Assembly (NCBI GenBank): GCA_009775375.1
Contig: VSPO01000114.1
Location: 1-10,886 of the forward strand
Direction: 5' to 3'
Source of the DNA: Muribaculaceae bacterium
GTDB taxonomy: Bacteria > Bacteroidota > Bacteroidia > Bacteroidales > Muribaculaceae
Length of the DNA: 10,886 nucleotides
Below the pieces are notes generated by a model that was not told the origin of the DNA, searched no databases, and was given only the letters and a program-made list of their open reading frames with translations. Shown here piece after piece: positions 1 through 5,605 of this stretch; within the stretch, counting starts at the first letter, position 1; each line of letters opens with the position of its first letter. The position numbers and the translations under genes are program-made.

Positions 1-295
1 CGCTGGGATGCCGTTTTGGCGTTGGTCTGACAGACCGACCAAATCAGTGTGCCGTTGCTATAGGTGAGTAGTTACTTTTTTATAAAAATCAAGGTTAAAA
101 CGAGGGTTGCATTTGCAAAAGGAAAGGTTTGCTGATGCGGATCAGCTCCATGCAGGAGGGTTGCTTACGGATGGTATCGGACAGTAGTAACCCGCAGGCT
201 CGGAATTATATGTTATACTACAACCACTGAACAAATCTCTTCCCCGGAACGTTAATATATATGACATATGACAAGTTTTACTTAAAGCTATATTT
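1..295. other. Non-coding left flank of the protease cassette
   Basis: I see no supportable gene here; open frames at the left edge are short and have no recognisable family. It holds a small perfect hairpin (GGTCT/AGACC, 24-36) without a T-run, a palindrome TTGCA-tt-TGCAA at 107-118, the first copy of the hairpin-plus-tail element (131-172), and a tandem 7-mer ATATGAC at 259-272, about 24 nt before the protease start. No convincing TAnnTTTG promoter box was found, so the promoter of the protease gene is unassigned. Confidence 0.5.
131..172 (+). repeat. Hairpin-plus-tail element, copy A
   Basis: A 6-bp stem, GCTGAT (131-136) and ATCAGC (141-146) with loop GCGG, runs directly into a tail reading GCTCC, ATG, GGA and then GGGTTGCTTACGGAT (158-172). 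The same order of blocks, with different hairpin arms, recurs at 2286-2336 beyond the two lipoprotein genes. The 15-base core differs at one position. The function is unknown: it could be a structured RNA, a genome-wide intergenic repeat, or a remnant of an insertion boundary. Confidence 0.45.
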
Positions 296-1480
296 ATGAG
301 ATTAAACTTAATCAAAGTATTCGCATCATCTATCCTGATGATAGGAATCAGTTCCGGATGCGCAGATGAACCGGCAATGGAAATAGACAAAGACATGGAG
401 AGTTCCCATGGCAGACGAGATCAGAATGAGGCCAATATATTGAATGATTATATTCTGGATTGCTTGAATATTGGCTCCAAATCTGATACAGGAGAGCCAA
501 TCCTTCCTCCTTTCTATGGAGGGTCATTCATCGAGCCTGATGGCAACCTGAAAATATTTGTCGTAGGGGATTCTATTTCAGCCGTTTCTAAAATCAAAAA
601 AATATCCGACAGTGAGATATTAAGATTCCAATCAGCGGAATTCTCCTATCAAGAACTTTTGGACGTAAATCAAGCAATCGTAAGGGCAATTGAAAATGGC
701 GGTCCAATGGCTGTCAAGAAAAATATAAGTGCGTTTGGCCTTAATGTAGGATGCAATGCCGTTGAGGTTTATTTGATTGACAATTCCGAAACTAAAATTG
801 AGGAGTTTAAGAAAATGTATAACCATCCTTGTTTGATGTTCTCACAGCTTGATCGATTTGTCAATGAGGCCTCAGATATTAATCCCGGTGATAAGGTTTG
901 CAAGACTATATCCACACTTGATAAATTCGGATCTATCGCATTCAGAGCGCAGGAAACAAGTGGAGAAAAACGTAAAGGTTTTGTTACCGCAGGACATGTC
1001 CTCGCAGTCAATGCAGATGCGTACATTGATTCAGTCAAAATGGGAGTCTGTGTTAAGTCAATGTATGACAATGGTGGAAAAGCGGATGCCGCTTTTGTTG
1101 TAGTTGATTCAGACAAAGTGAAGGATTACAACTTGGGCAATTATATTAACGGCGTTAAAACATCAGAGCTGTCTCTCTCTACGAGACAGCCCGGAGTCGG
1201 CACATATGTCAACAAATGGGGAGCGCAAACAGGAAATTCAGGTGGATATATAAAAAATACAGTGGTAAATATGATGGCCGATGATAAAATCGTCATGCAG
1301 GATTTGGTTTCCGCCGACTATAAAAGTGCAGAAGGAGATAGTGGGGGTATCGTTTATACCTACATATCATCCTCAAATACCCGATATACCGTTGGGGTTC
1401 ATAAGGGAAGCATAGAAGGTCTATCATTATATTCCAAAGCGGATAATGTCTTGTCTGCTCTGGGCTTAAAAAGGTATTGA
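296..1480 (+). CDS. Lipoprotein serine protease, chymotrypsin fold, streptogrisin/alpha-lytic type with prodomain
   Basis: Predicted secreted endopeptidase of 394 residues. Residues 1-22 form a lipoprotein signal ending in the lipobox ISSGC (Cys22 lipidated). About residues 60-165 resemble the folding prodomain of S1 streptogrisin-like proteases (FYGGSFIEPDGNLKIFVV near 73-90). The catalytic domain follows from about 205. It shows TAGH (His234), KADAAF (Asp264) and EGDSGG (Ser349), plus the family-type VNKWGAQTGNSGG loop (305-317) and a C-terminal helix-like end, KADNVLSALGL. The whole catalytic triad is therefore present and the gene looks intact. ATG 296 is the first start that gives the complete signal peptide; it has no Shine-Dalgarno, as usual in Bacteroidetes. 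Codons are AT-richer than in the genes after 2.6 kb, suggesting acquired DNA. It is followed at 2 nt by a second lipoprotein gene, so the two are probably co-transcribed. Substrate is unknown. An inactive or structural role is unlikely given the intact triad. Confidence 0.85.
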   Translation: MRLNLIKVFASSILMIGISSGCADEPAMEIDKDMESSHGRRDQNEANILNDYILDCLNIGSKSDTGEPILPPFYGGSFIEPDGNLKIFVVGDSISAVSKIKKISDSEILRFQSAEFSYQELLDVNQAIVRAIENGGPMAVKKNISAFGLNVGCNAVEVYLIDNSETKIEEFKKMYNHPCLMFSQLDRFVNEASDINPGDKVCKTISTLDKFGSIAFRAQETSGEKRKGFVTAGHVLAVNADAYIDSVKMGVCVKSMYDNGGKADAAFVVVDSDKVKDYNLGNYINGVKTSELSLSTRQPGVGTYVNKWGAQTGNSGGYIKNTVVNMMADDKIVMQDLVSADYKSAEGDSGGIVYTYISSSNTRYTVGVHKGSIEGLSLYSKADNVLSALGLKRY

Positions 1481-1482
1481 TT

Positions 1483-2064
1483 ATGAAGCCACAATATTTG
1501 CTGATAATACTGTTGCCATTTCTCTACCTTTCCCTTTCCTGCAATGGAAAAGGTAAGGCGGGGATGGAAATTGTTGATACAGACTCTTTACCTGATGAGC
1601 CGGATGAGAAGACTTTGCCAGATTCCATAGGAATGATAATGCTTTCGCCGGATACAGTTATTATGCCTACGGAAAGGATTGAGGTGAAGGTTTACAATAA
1701 CAGTAAACAATCCAAAATACAGACAGGATTGAATTTTAAAATTGACCGTTTTACTGAAGATGGTTGGGTGGAATGTCCTAAGAAGTTTACGCTTGCTATA
1801 AATAGTATAGGCCTCGAACTTCGTCCTACCGGTTCACATGAGTTTAAGATCCCTTTGATTCAGCTAAAGCTGGATAGGAAATATAAAAAATACAGAGTGA
1901 CAAAAACAGCGAGTATGGGCTTGTTGGGCGATAAAGTATGCAAAAACGACACCGTATTTTCCTGCGAATTTTATATAATAGTGCCGGATTCATTAGACTT
2001 GGAAGCAGATCCGACAAATCACTATCAATCACCACAGTATATTCGCTATTTAAATGAGACTTGA
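1483..2064 (+). CDS. Small lipoprotein with probable bacterial Ig-like (YoaO-type) domain
   Basis: A 193-residue protein when started at ATG 1483. A TTG two codons earlier overlaps the protease stop and is less likely. Residues 1-20 are a lipoprotein signal with lipobox LSLSC (Cys20). An acidic linker (about 30-47) is followed by a beta-rich domain, about 50-166. Its pattern fits the Ig-like domain of YoaO-type proteins: a strand ending in a VYNNS turn, then KIDRFTEDGWVECP, then an LRPTG turn, then KYRVTK. Cys153 and Cys161 could form a disulfide. No enzyme motif is visible. The 2-nt spacing after the protease suggests a shared job. I infer an inhibitor, chaperone or substrate-binding partner of the protease, by analogy with Bacteroides proteases that have adjacent inhibitor lipoproteins, but nothing in the sequence proves this. 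The domain assignment is from pattern reading only. Confidence 0.75.
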   Translation: MKPQYLLIILLPFLYLSLSCNGKGKAGMEIVDTDSLPDEPDEKTLPDSIGMIMLSPDTVIMPTERIEVKVYNNSKQSKIQTGLNFKIDRFTEDGWVECPKKFTLAINSIGLELRPTGSHEFKIPLIQLKLDRKYKKYRVTKTASMGLLGDKVCKNDTVFSCEFYIIVPDSLDLEADPTNHYQSPQYIRYLNET

Positions 2065-2066
2065 AT

Positions 2067-2094
2067 TTTAAGGGATGTGCTTTAAGGGATGTGC
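2067..2094 (+). repeat. Perfect 14-nt tandem duplication
   Basis: TTTAAGGGATGTGC occurs twice back to back, 2067-2080 and 2081-2094, starting three bases after the stop codon of the Ig-like lipoprotein gene. Two perfect units with no spacer suggest a recent replication-slippage event or an insertion scar. Confidence 0.9.
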
Positions 2095-2207
2095 TCTTAT
2101 TATATCTTTAGGTGTGTTCCCGTGAACGGCAGTAGATTGCGTATATCTGAGCCACTAATGAATTTTCGGGAGAGGACATTTCCTTGAATTCTCTCATCTG
2201 ATACAGA

Positions 2208-2248
2208 CAGACGGCTGGCCGACGGAATTTCCGGCGGCCAGCTGTCTG
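2208..2248. terminator. 20-bp inverted repeat, possible terminator of the lipoprotein pair
   Basis: Left arm 2208-2227 and right arm 2229-2248 match at 18 of 20 positions; one of the two differences is a G-U-compatible pair. In RNA this gives a long GC-rich stem with a loop of about five bases (AATTT). There is no T-run on either side, so it is not a classic intrinsic terminator. It may still end transcription from the two lipoprotein genes, or be a mobile-element or protein-binding palindrome. Confidence 0.5.
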
Positions 2249-2285
2249 CATATTGTCAACTTGGATTGATCCGGTTTATCCAGCA

Positions 2286-2336
2286 GGAGCAGGCTCGGAG
2301 GCCTGCTCCCCATGTTTGGACGGGTTGCTTGCGGAT
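2286..2336 (+). repeat. Hairpin-plus-tail element, copy B
   Basis: A perfect 9-bp stem, GGAGCAGGC (2286-2294) and GCCTGCTCC (2301-2309) with loop TCGGAG, is followed by CCATG, GGA and GGGTTGCTTGCGGAT (2322-2336). The tail matches copy A (131-172) block by block with small gaps, while the hairpin arms differ in sequence yet keep pairing. A and B lie in the same orientation on either side of the two-gene lipoprotein cassette. Confidence 0.5.
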
Positions 2337-2502
2337 TGAATTCGGGGAAATCGGCTTGAAATCGTTTGAAAATGCGTTAAAGCCTAATTAATATAAATTA
2401 AGAAAAATAATTTTGTGTAGTATTTATTTAACTTAAGTTATCTATAAATCCATACTGTTAATAAAATTTAAGGAATTGGGGCACTTTTTTTAAGGAAAAA
2501 GT

Positions 2503-2533
2503 TTTGTCAGTTGGAAAATAGGGGGTAATTTTA
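2503..2533 (+). promoter_or_regulatory. Bacteroidetes-type promoter for the inositol phosphate synthase gene
   Basis: A -33 element TTTG (2503-2506) lies 19 nt before a -7 element TAATTTTA (2526-2533), which matches the consensus TAnnTTTG except for the last base. Spacing is typical of Bacteroides sigma-ABfr promoters. The predicted start of transcription is near 2540, giving a leader of about 85 nt. Confidence 0.6.
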
Positions 2534-2553
2534 CGGTGCAAAAAGGAGCAGCG

Positions 2554-2583
2554 CGTTTCGCCATCGTCGGCGAGCGTTTTTTT
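2554..2583 (+). terminator. Terminator-like hairpin in the 5' leader of the inositol phosphate synthase gene
   Basis: CGTTTCGCC (2554-2562) pairs with GGCGAGCG (2569-2576), with one bulged T and one wobble, and is followed at once by seven T (2577-2583). This is the layout of an intrinsic terminator, yet it sits after the predicted promoter and 43 nt before the start codon. It may be an attenuator of the downstream gene. It could instead end transcription arriving from upstream, if the true promoter lies further down. Confidence 0.6.
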
Positions 2584-2626
2584 AGCCCCTAAAAAACAGA
2601 CAATAATTAAAAGCGATAACAATATT

Positions 2627-3955
2627 ATGGCAAATCAGAAAGCGGAAGCACCCAAAGGGAAACTTGGCGTGCTCGTAGTCGGCCTCGGAGCCGTCACCAC
2701 AACCTTCATGACAGGCGTACTCATGACCCGCAAAGGTCTCGCCAAGCCTGTTGGCTCAATGACTCAGTATGATAAAATCCGCGTAGGCCGCGGAGCAGAG
2801 AAGAAATATCTCCACTATAAGGACATCGTCCCCTTGGCAGACCTCAACGACATCGTGTTCGGCGCATGGGACGTATATCCCGCCAACGCATATGAGTCGG
2901 CCATCAACGCCGAAGTGCTGAAGGAGAAGGATATCGAGCCCGTCAAGGATGAGCTTATGGCCATCAAGCCCATGAAGGCTGCATTCGACCATAACTATGC
3001 CAAACGTCTGGACGGCGACAACGTAAAAGACGTGAAAGACCGTTGGGACATGATGGAGCAGATTCGCGAGGATATCCGCAACTTCAAGAAGGAGACCGGC
3101 GTAGAGCGCGTTGTAGTGCTTTGGGCAGCTTCAACGGAGGTTTACGTGCCGGTAGACGAGAATATCCACGGCTCAATCGAGGCTCTTGAGGCCGCCATGA
3201 AGGCCGACGACAAGGAGCATATCGCCCCCTCGATGTGCTACGCCTATGCCGCCCTCAAGGAGAGCTGCCCCTTCATCATGGGCGCCCCCAACACTACCGT
3301 AGACATCCCCGCAATGTGGCAGCTCGCAGAGCAGACCAAGATGCCTATCGCCGGCAAGGACTTCAAGACAGGCCAGACGCTCGTCAAATCAGGTTTCGCC
3401 CCCATCATCGGCACCCGTTGCCTCGGCCTTTCCGGATGGTTCTCAACCAATATCCTCGGCAACCGCGACGGCCTCGTGCTTGACGAACCCGCCAACTTCC
3501 GCACGAAAGAGGTCAGCAAGCTTTCCACGCTTGAGAGCATCCTCGTGCCCGAAGAGCAGCCCGACCTTTACGGCCACGGCAACGACGAGGACACGCAATA
3601 CTACCACAAGGTGCGTATCAACTACTATCCCCCGCGCAACGACAACAAAGAGGGCTGGGACAACATCGACATCTTCGGCTGGATGAACTATCCGATGCAG
3701 ATCAAGATCAACTTCCTCTGCCGCGACTCCATCCTTGCAGCTCCCCTCTGCCTTGACCTGGTGCTCCTCAGCGACGTGGCACAGCGCGCAGGCCGCTACG
3801 GCACACAGCGTTTCCTCAGCTTCTTCCTCAAGAGCCCGATGCACGACTACACGGAGGGAGAGGTGCCTGTCAACCATCTTTTCCAGCAGTATGTCATGCT
3901 GAAGAACGCTCTCCGCGAGATGGGCGGCTACGAGGCTGACGAAGAGATCGATTAA
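2627..3955 (+). CDS. myo-Inositol-1-phosphate synthase (inositol-3-phosphate synthase)
   Basis: NAD-dependent enzyme of 442 residues that isomerises glucose 6-phosphate to 1D-myo-inositol 3-phosphate, the first step to inositol. The N-terminal Rossmann segment carries GLGAVTTT (19-26). The catalytic region shows AASTEVYVPVDENIHGS (167-183), IAGKDFKTGQT (241-251), NILGNRDG (275-282) and FRTKEVSK (291-298), followed by FLCRDSILAAPLCLDLVLL (363-381). These are the conserved MIPS blocks with their active-site lysines. The length fits the shorter bacterial forms. ATG 2627 starts the conserved N-terminus and has no Shine-Dalgarno. In gut Bacteroidetes this enzyme feeds synthesis of phosphatidylinositol and inositol sphingolipids. 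No CDP-alcohol phosphatidyltransferase or inositol phosphatase gene lies in this window, so the rest of the pathway must be elsewhere. The gene has its own promoter and terminator and appears monocistronic; the leader hairpin may regulate it. Confidence 0.95.
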   Translation: MANQKAEAPKGKLGVLVVGLGAVTTTFMTGVLMTRKGLAKPVGSMTQYDKIRVGRGAEKKYLHYKDIVPLADLNDIVFGAWDVYPANAYESAINAEVLKEKDIEPVKDELMAIKPMKAAFDHNYAKRLDGDNVKDVKDRWDMMEQIREDIRNFKKETGVERVVVLWAASTEVYVPVDENIHGSIEALEAAMKADDKEHIAPSMCYAYAALKESCPFIMGAPNTTVDIPAMWQLAEQTKMPIAGKDFKTGQTLVKSGFAPIIGTRCLGLSGWFSTNILGNRDGLVLDEPANFRTKEVSKLSTLESILVPEEQPDLYGHGNDEDTQYYHKVRINYYPPRNDNKEGWDNIDIFGWMNYPMQIKINFLCRDSILAAPLCLDLVLLSDVAQRAGRYGTQRFLSFFLKSPMHDYTEGEVPVNHLFQQYVMLKNALREMGGYEADEEID

Positions 3956-4012
3956 AAATCCACCGGAAGCAATGCCCGGCCCGACGGCCGAGGATTGATA
4001 TAATATAGCGTA

Positions 4013-4052
4013 GGGACGGGACGTTGATATAGCGTGCCGTCTCTCGTTTTTT
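4013..4052 (+). terminator. Intrinsic terminator after the inositol phosphate synthase gene
   Basis: Left arm 4013-4023 (GGGACGGGACG) pairs with right arm 4033-4043 (CGTGCCGTCTC), with one mismatch and one wobble. The loop is 9 nt, and a run of six T follows at 4047-4052. It lies 57 nt after the stop codon, so the synthase gene is probably transcribed alone. Confidence 0.75.
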
Positions 4053-4065
4053 ACGGGCCAATTGG

Positions 4066-4087
4066 GGCATTCCCGACCGGGGATGCC
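4066..4087 (+). promoter_or_regulatory. Hairpin in the trmD leader
   Basis: GGCATTCCC (4066-4074) and GGGGATGCC (4079-4087) form a 9-bp stem with one G-U pair and the tetraloop GACC. It sits 43 nt before the trmD start and just after the upstream terminator, with no T-run behind it. It could stabilise or control the trmD transcript, or be part of the preceding intergenic structure. Confidence 0.45.
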
Positions 4088-4130
4088 GCTTGAATCCGCC
4101 CGACGGCATTCACCTTATATATATGGCAAG

Positions 4131-4808
4131 ATGAGAATAGACATACTGACAGTGTTGCCCGAAATGTTTGAGTCGCCGCTCGGCTGCTCGATATTGAAGC
4201 GTGCGCAGGAGAAAGGACTCGCGGAGATTGTGGTGCACAATCTCAGGGACTACACCACCGACAAGCACCGTAAGGTGGACGACTATCCTTTCGGCGGAGA
4301 GGCCGGGATGGTGATGAAAGTGCAGCCCGTAGAGGCATGCATCAACGCCCTGAAGGCCGAAAGGGATTATGACGAGGTGATTTTCACCTCCCCAGACGGG
4401 CAGACCTTCAATCAGAAGATGGCCAACAACCTTTCGATGCTTGAGAACGTCATCATCCTTTGCGGACACTACAAGGGGGTGGACTACAGGATACGCGAGC
4501 ATCTCGTCACGATGGAGATTTCCGTAGGGGATTACGTGCTTACCGGAGGCGAGCTCCCCGCGCTGGTCATGACCGACGCCATGGTGCGCCTTATCCCGGG
4601 AGCGATAGGCGACGAGCAGTCGGCCCTGTCAGACTCCTTTCAGGACAATCTCCTTGCCCCACCGATATATACGCGTCCGGCTGACTACAATGGCTGGAAA
4701 GTGCCTGAAATCCTGTTGTCCGGACATGAGGCGAAGATAGGGGAGTGGCGTCATGAGCAAAGCCTTGAGCGCACGCGCCGACTGCGTCCCGACCTTCTTG
4801 ATGAATGA
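4131..4808 (+). CDS. trmD: tRNA (guanine-N1)-methyltransferase TrmD
   Basis: A 225-residue SPOUT-class enzyme that methylates G37 next to the anticodon of tRNAs, using S-adenosylmethionine, and so prevents +1 frameshifting. It shows the N-terminus MRIDILTVLPEMF, the FGGEAGMVMKVQP segment (54-66), the trefoil-knot motif CGHYKGVDYR (111-120), and EISVGDYVLTGGELPALV (129-146). The catalytic-site SALSDSF follows (Asp168). The C-terminal tRNA-binding end has GHEAKIGEWR and RRLRPDLL. The common CGRYEGID form of the knot motif is varied here to GHYKGVD. ATG 4131 was chosen because family members begin MRIDI; the open frame extends upstream to 4062 without family similarity. It is not next to rimM or rplS as in many bacteria. 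A terminator lies before it and a two-way terminator after it, so it may be expressed alone. Confidence 0.96.
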   Translation: MRIDILTVLPEMFESPLGCSILKRAQEKGLAEIVVHNLRDYTTDKHRKVDDYPFGGEAGMVMKVQPVEACINALKAERDYDEVIFTSPDGQTFNQKMANNLSMLENVIILCGHYKGVDYRIREHLVTMEISVGDYVLTGGELPALVMTDAMVRLIPGAIGDEQSALSDSFQDNLLAPPIYTRPADYNGWKVPEILLSGHEAKIGEWRHEQSLERTRRLRPDLLDE

Positions 4809-5068
4809 GATTCCCTCAGGCCCGGCATCTGCATGGTCAGTTCCGGCATGTGGCGAAGCAAAATAATAGAAACGACGGCCTTCTTTTGGAAAGTCGTCGT
4901 TTCGCTTGCTTTTGGTTATATACTGTAACTTCTAATTACATCAATCTTATAGCGCGAATGTCATTAAAACCACTGTTGATAGGGCAGGTTTTGGGGAACT
5001 GAATATAAACTATACGGTTTTCCTTCCCGGGCTATACTAAATATGGTTGATATAGGGCAAGTCGCCGA
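4809..5068. other. Convergent intergenic region between trmD and the ECF sigma gene
   Basis: Apart from the two-way terminator at 4870-4902 I see nothing assignable. A plus-strand open frame that overlaps the trmD end and runs to about 5002 has no recognisable family and is cut through by the terminator hairpin, so it is not called. Confidence 0.6.
4870..4902. terminator. Bidirectional terminator between trmD and the ECF sigma gene
   Basis: AAACGACG (4870-4877) pairs perfectly with CGTCGTTT (4895-4902). The stem continues inward through GCCTTC and GGAAAGT with a wobble and a mismatch, leaving a loop of mostly T. T-rich sequence follows on both strands. The position between two convergent genes suits termination from both sides. 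Confidence 0.75.
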
Positions 5069-5605
5069 TTATCTATAGTCCTTGAGAAGGGCTTGGAGAC
5101 GCTTGCGGGCGAAGAAAATGCGGCTTTTGACCGTGCCGAGCGGGAGCTGCATCTTGTCGGCGATTTCGCTGTATTTATATCCGGCCACATACATCGTGAA
5201 CGGTATACGGTAGTCGTCGGTGAAATTTTTGATAGCCGCAGAAATCTCTTTAGCCGCGAAGCTTCCTTCCGGAGTGGAGAATCCCGATTCCTGGGAAAGG
5301 TTGAGATGATAAAGGTCTTCGGTGGTGTCGACGACAGTAGCGCTTCTGACCTGGCGGCGATAATTGTTGATAAAGATGTTCTTCATGATAGTGAAGACCC
5401 ATCCTTTGAAATTGACGTTGTCTACGTATTTCGCTTCATTGTCAAGGACTTTCAGCGTAGTGTCCTGCACGAGGTCCTGAGCTGTCTCCCTGCTTGTAGT
5501 CAGCTGGTAGGCAAAATTAAGAAGGTTTCCCTGAAGTCCGAGTAGCCTTTGTTTGAATGTACCTGAATCTGCCATAGTCGTATAGTTTTTAGTGGTGGTC
5601 TGCAT
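5069..5605 (-). CDS. ECF-type RNA polymerase sigma factor (sigma-70 family)
   Basis: A 178-residue alternative sigma factor that directs RNA polymerase to a dedicated promoter set. Region 2 spans about 28-90: a DLVQDTTLKVL helix (44-54), then NVNFKGWVFTIMKNIFINNYRR (63-84), which melts and recognises the -7/-10 element. Region 4 spans about 122-175. Its helix-turn-helix, AGYKYSEIADKMQLPLGTVKSR (141-162), binds the -33/-35 element. No regulatory extension is present. Bacteroidales relatives as I recall them begin close to the internal Met11 (ATG ending at 5575, 168 residues), so the true start may be there. No anti-sigma factor gene adjoins it: it is convergent with trmD and divergent from the FtsB-like gene. 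How its activity is controlled is therefore not visible. It strongly resembles a conserved, solitary Bacteroides ECF factor; I do not assign a specific name. Confidence 0.93.
   Translation of the reverse strand: MQTTTKNYTTMADSGTFKQRLLGLQGNLLNFAYQLTTSRETAQDLVQDTTLKVLDNEAKYVDNVNFKGWVFTIMKNIFINNYRRQVRSATVVDTTEDLYHLNLSQESGFSTPEGSFAAKEISAAIKNFTDDYRIPFTMYVAGYKYSEIADKMQLPLGTVKSRIFFARKRLQALLKDYR

Larger units (their letters stand above)
2065..2626. other. 562-nt intergenic region with repeats, hairpins and the MIPS promoter
   Basis: No gene is visible. In order it holds a 14-nt tandem duplication (2067-2094), a near-perfect 20-bp inverted repeat (2208-2248), copy B of the hairpin-plus-tail element (2286-2336), an AT-rich stretch (about 2380-2480), a promoter (2503-2533), a terminator-like hairpin in the leader (2554-2583) and the start region of the inositol phosphate synthase gene. 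Base composition shifts from mixed to strongly AT-rich around 2380, which may mark the edge of the accessory cassette. Confidence 0.7.

Noticed and set aside
194..2299. An 11-base exact repeat, GCAGGCTCGGA, at 194-204 and 2289-2299
   Set aside because: Exact 11-mers recur several times by chance in a window this long, and it sits in a different order relative to the other shared blocks.
131..2336. Reading the flanking elements as integron attC sites
   Set aside because: The hairpin-plus-tail copies lack a matching pair of RYYYAAC and GTTRRRY core sites, and no integron integrase is present.
3443..3877. Long minus-strand open frame inside the inositol phosphate synthase gene
   Set aside because: It is a shadow frame created by the C-ending codons of the synthase; the translation is a repetitive Val/Ala/Glu mix without domains.
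4805..5002. A 65-codon plus-strand frame overlapping the end of trmD
   Set aside because: It passes through the strong two-way terminator hairpin and has no recognisable features.
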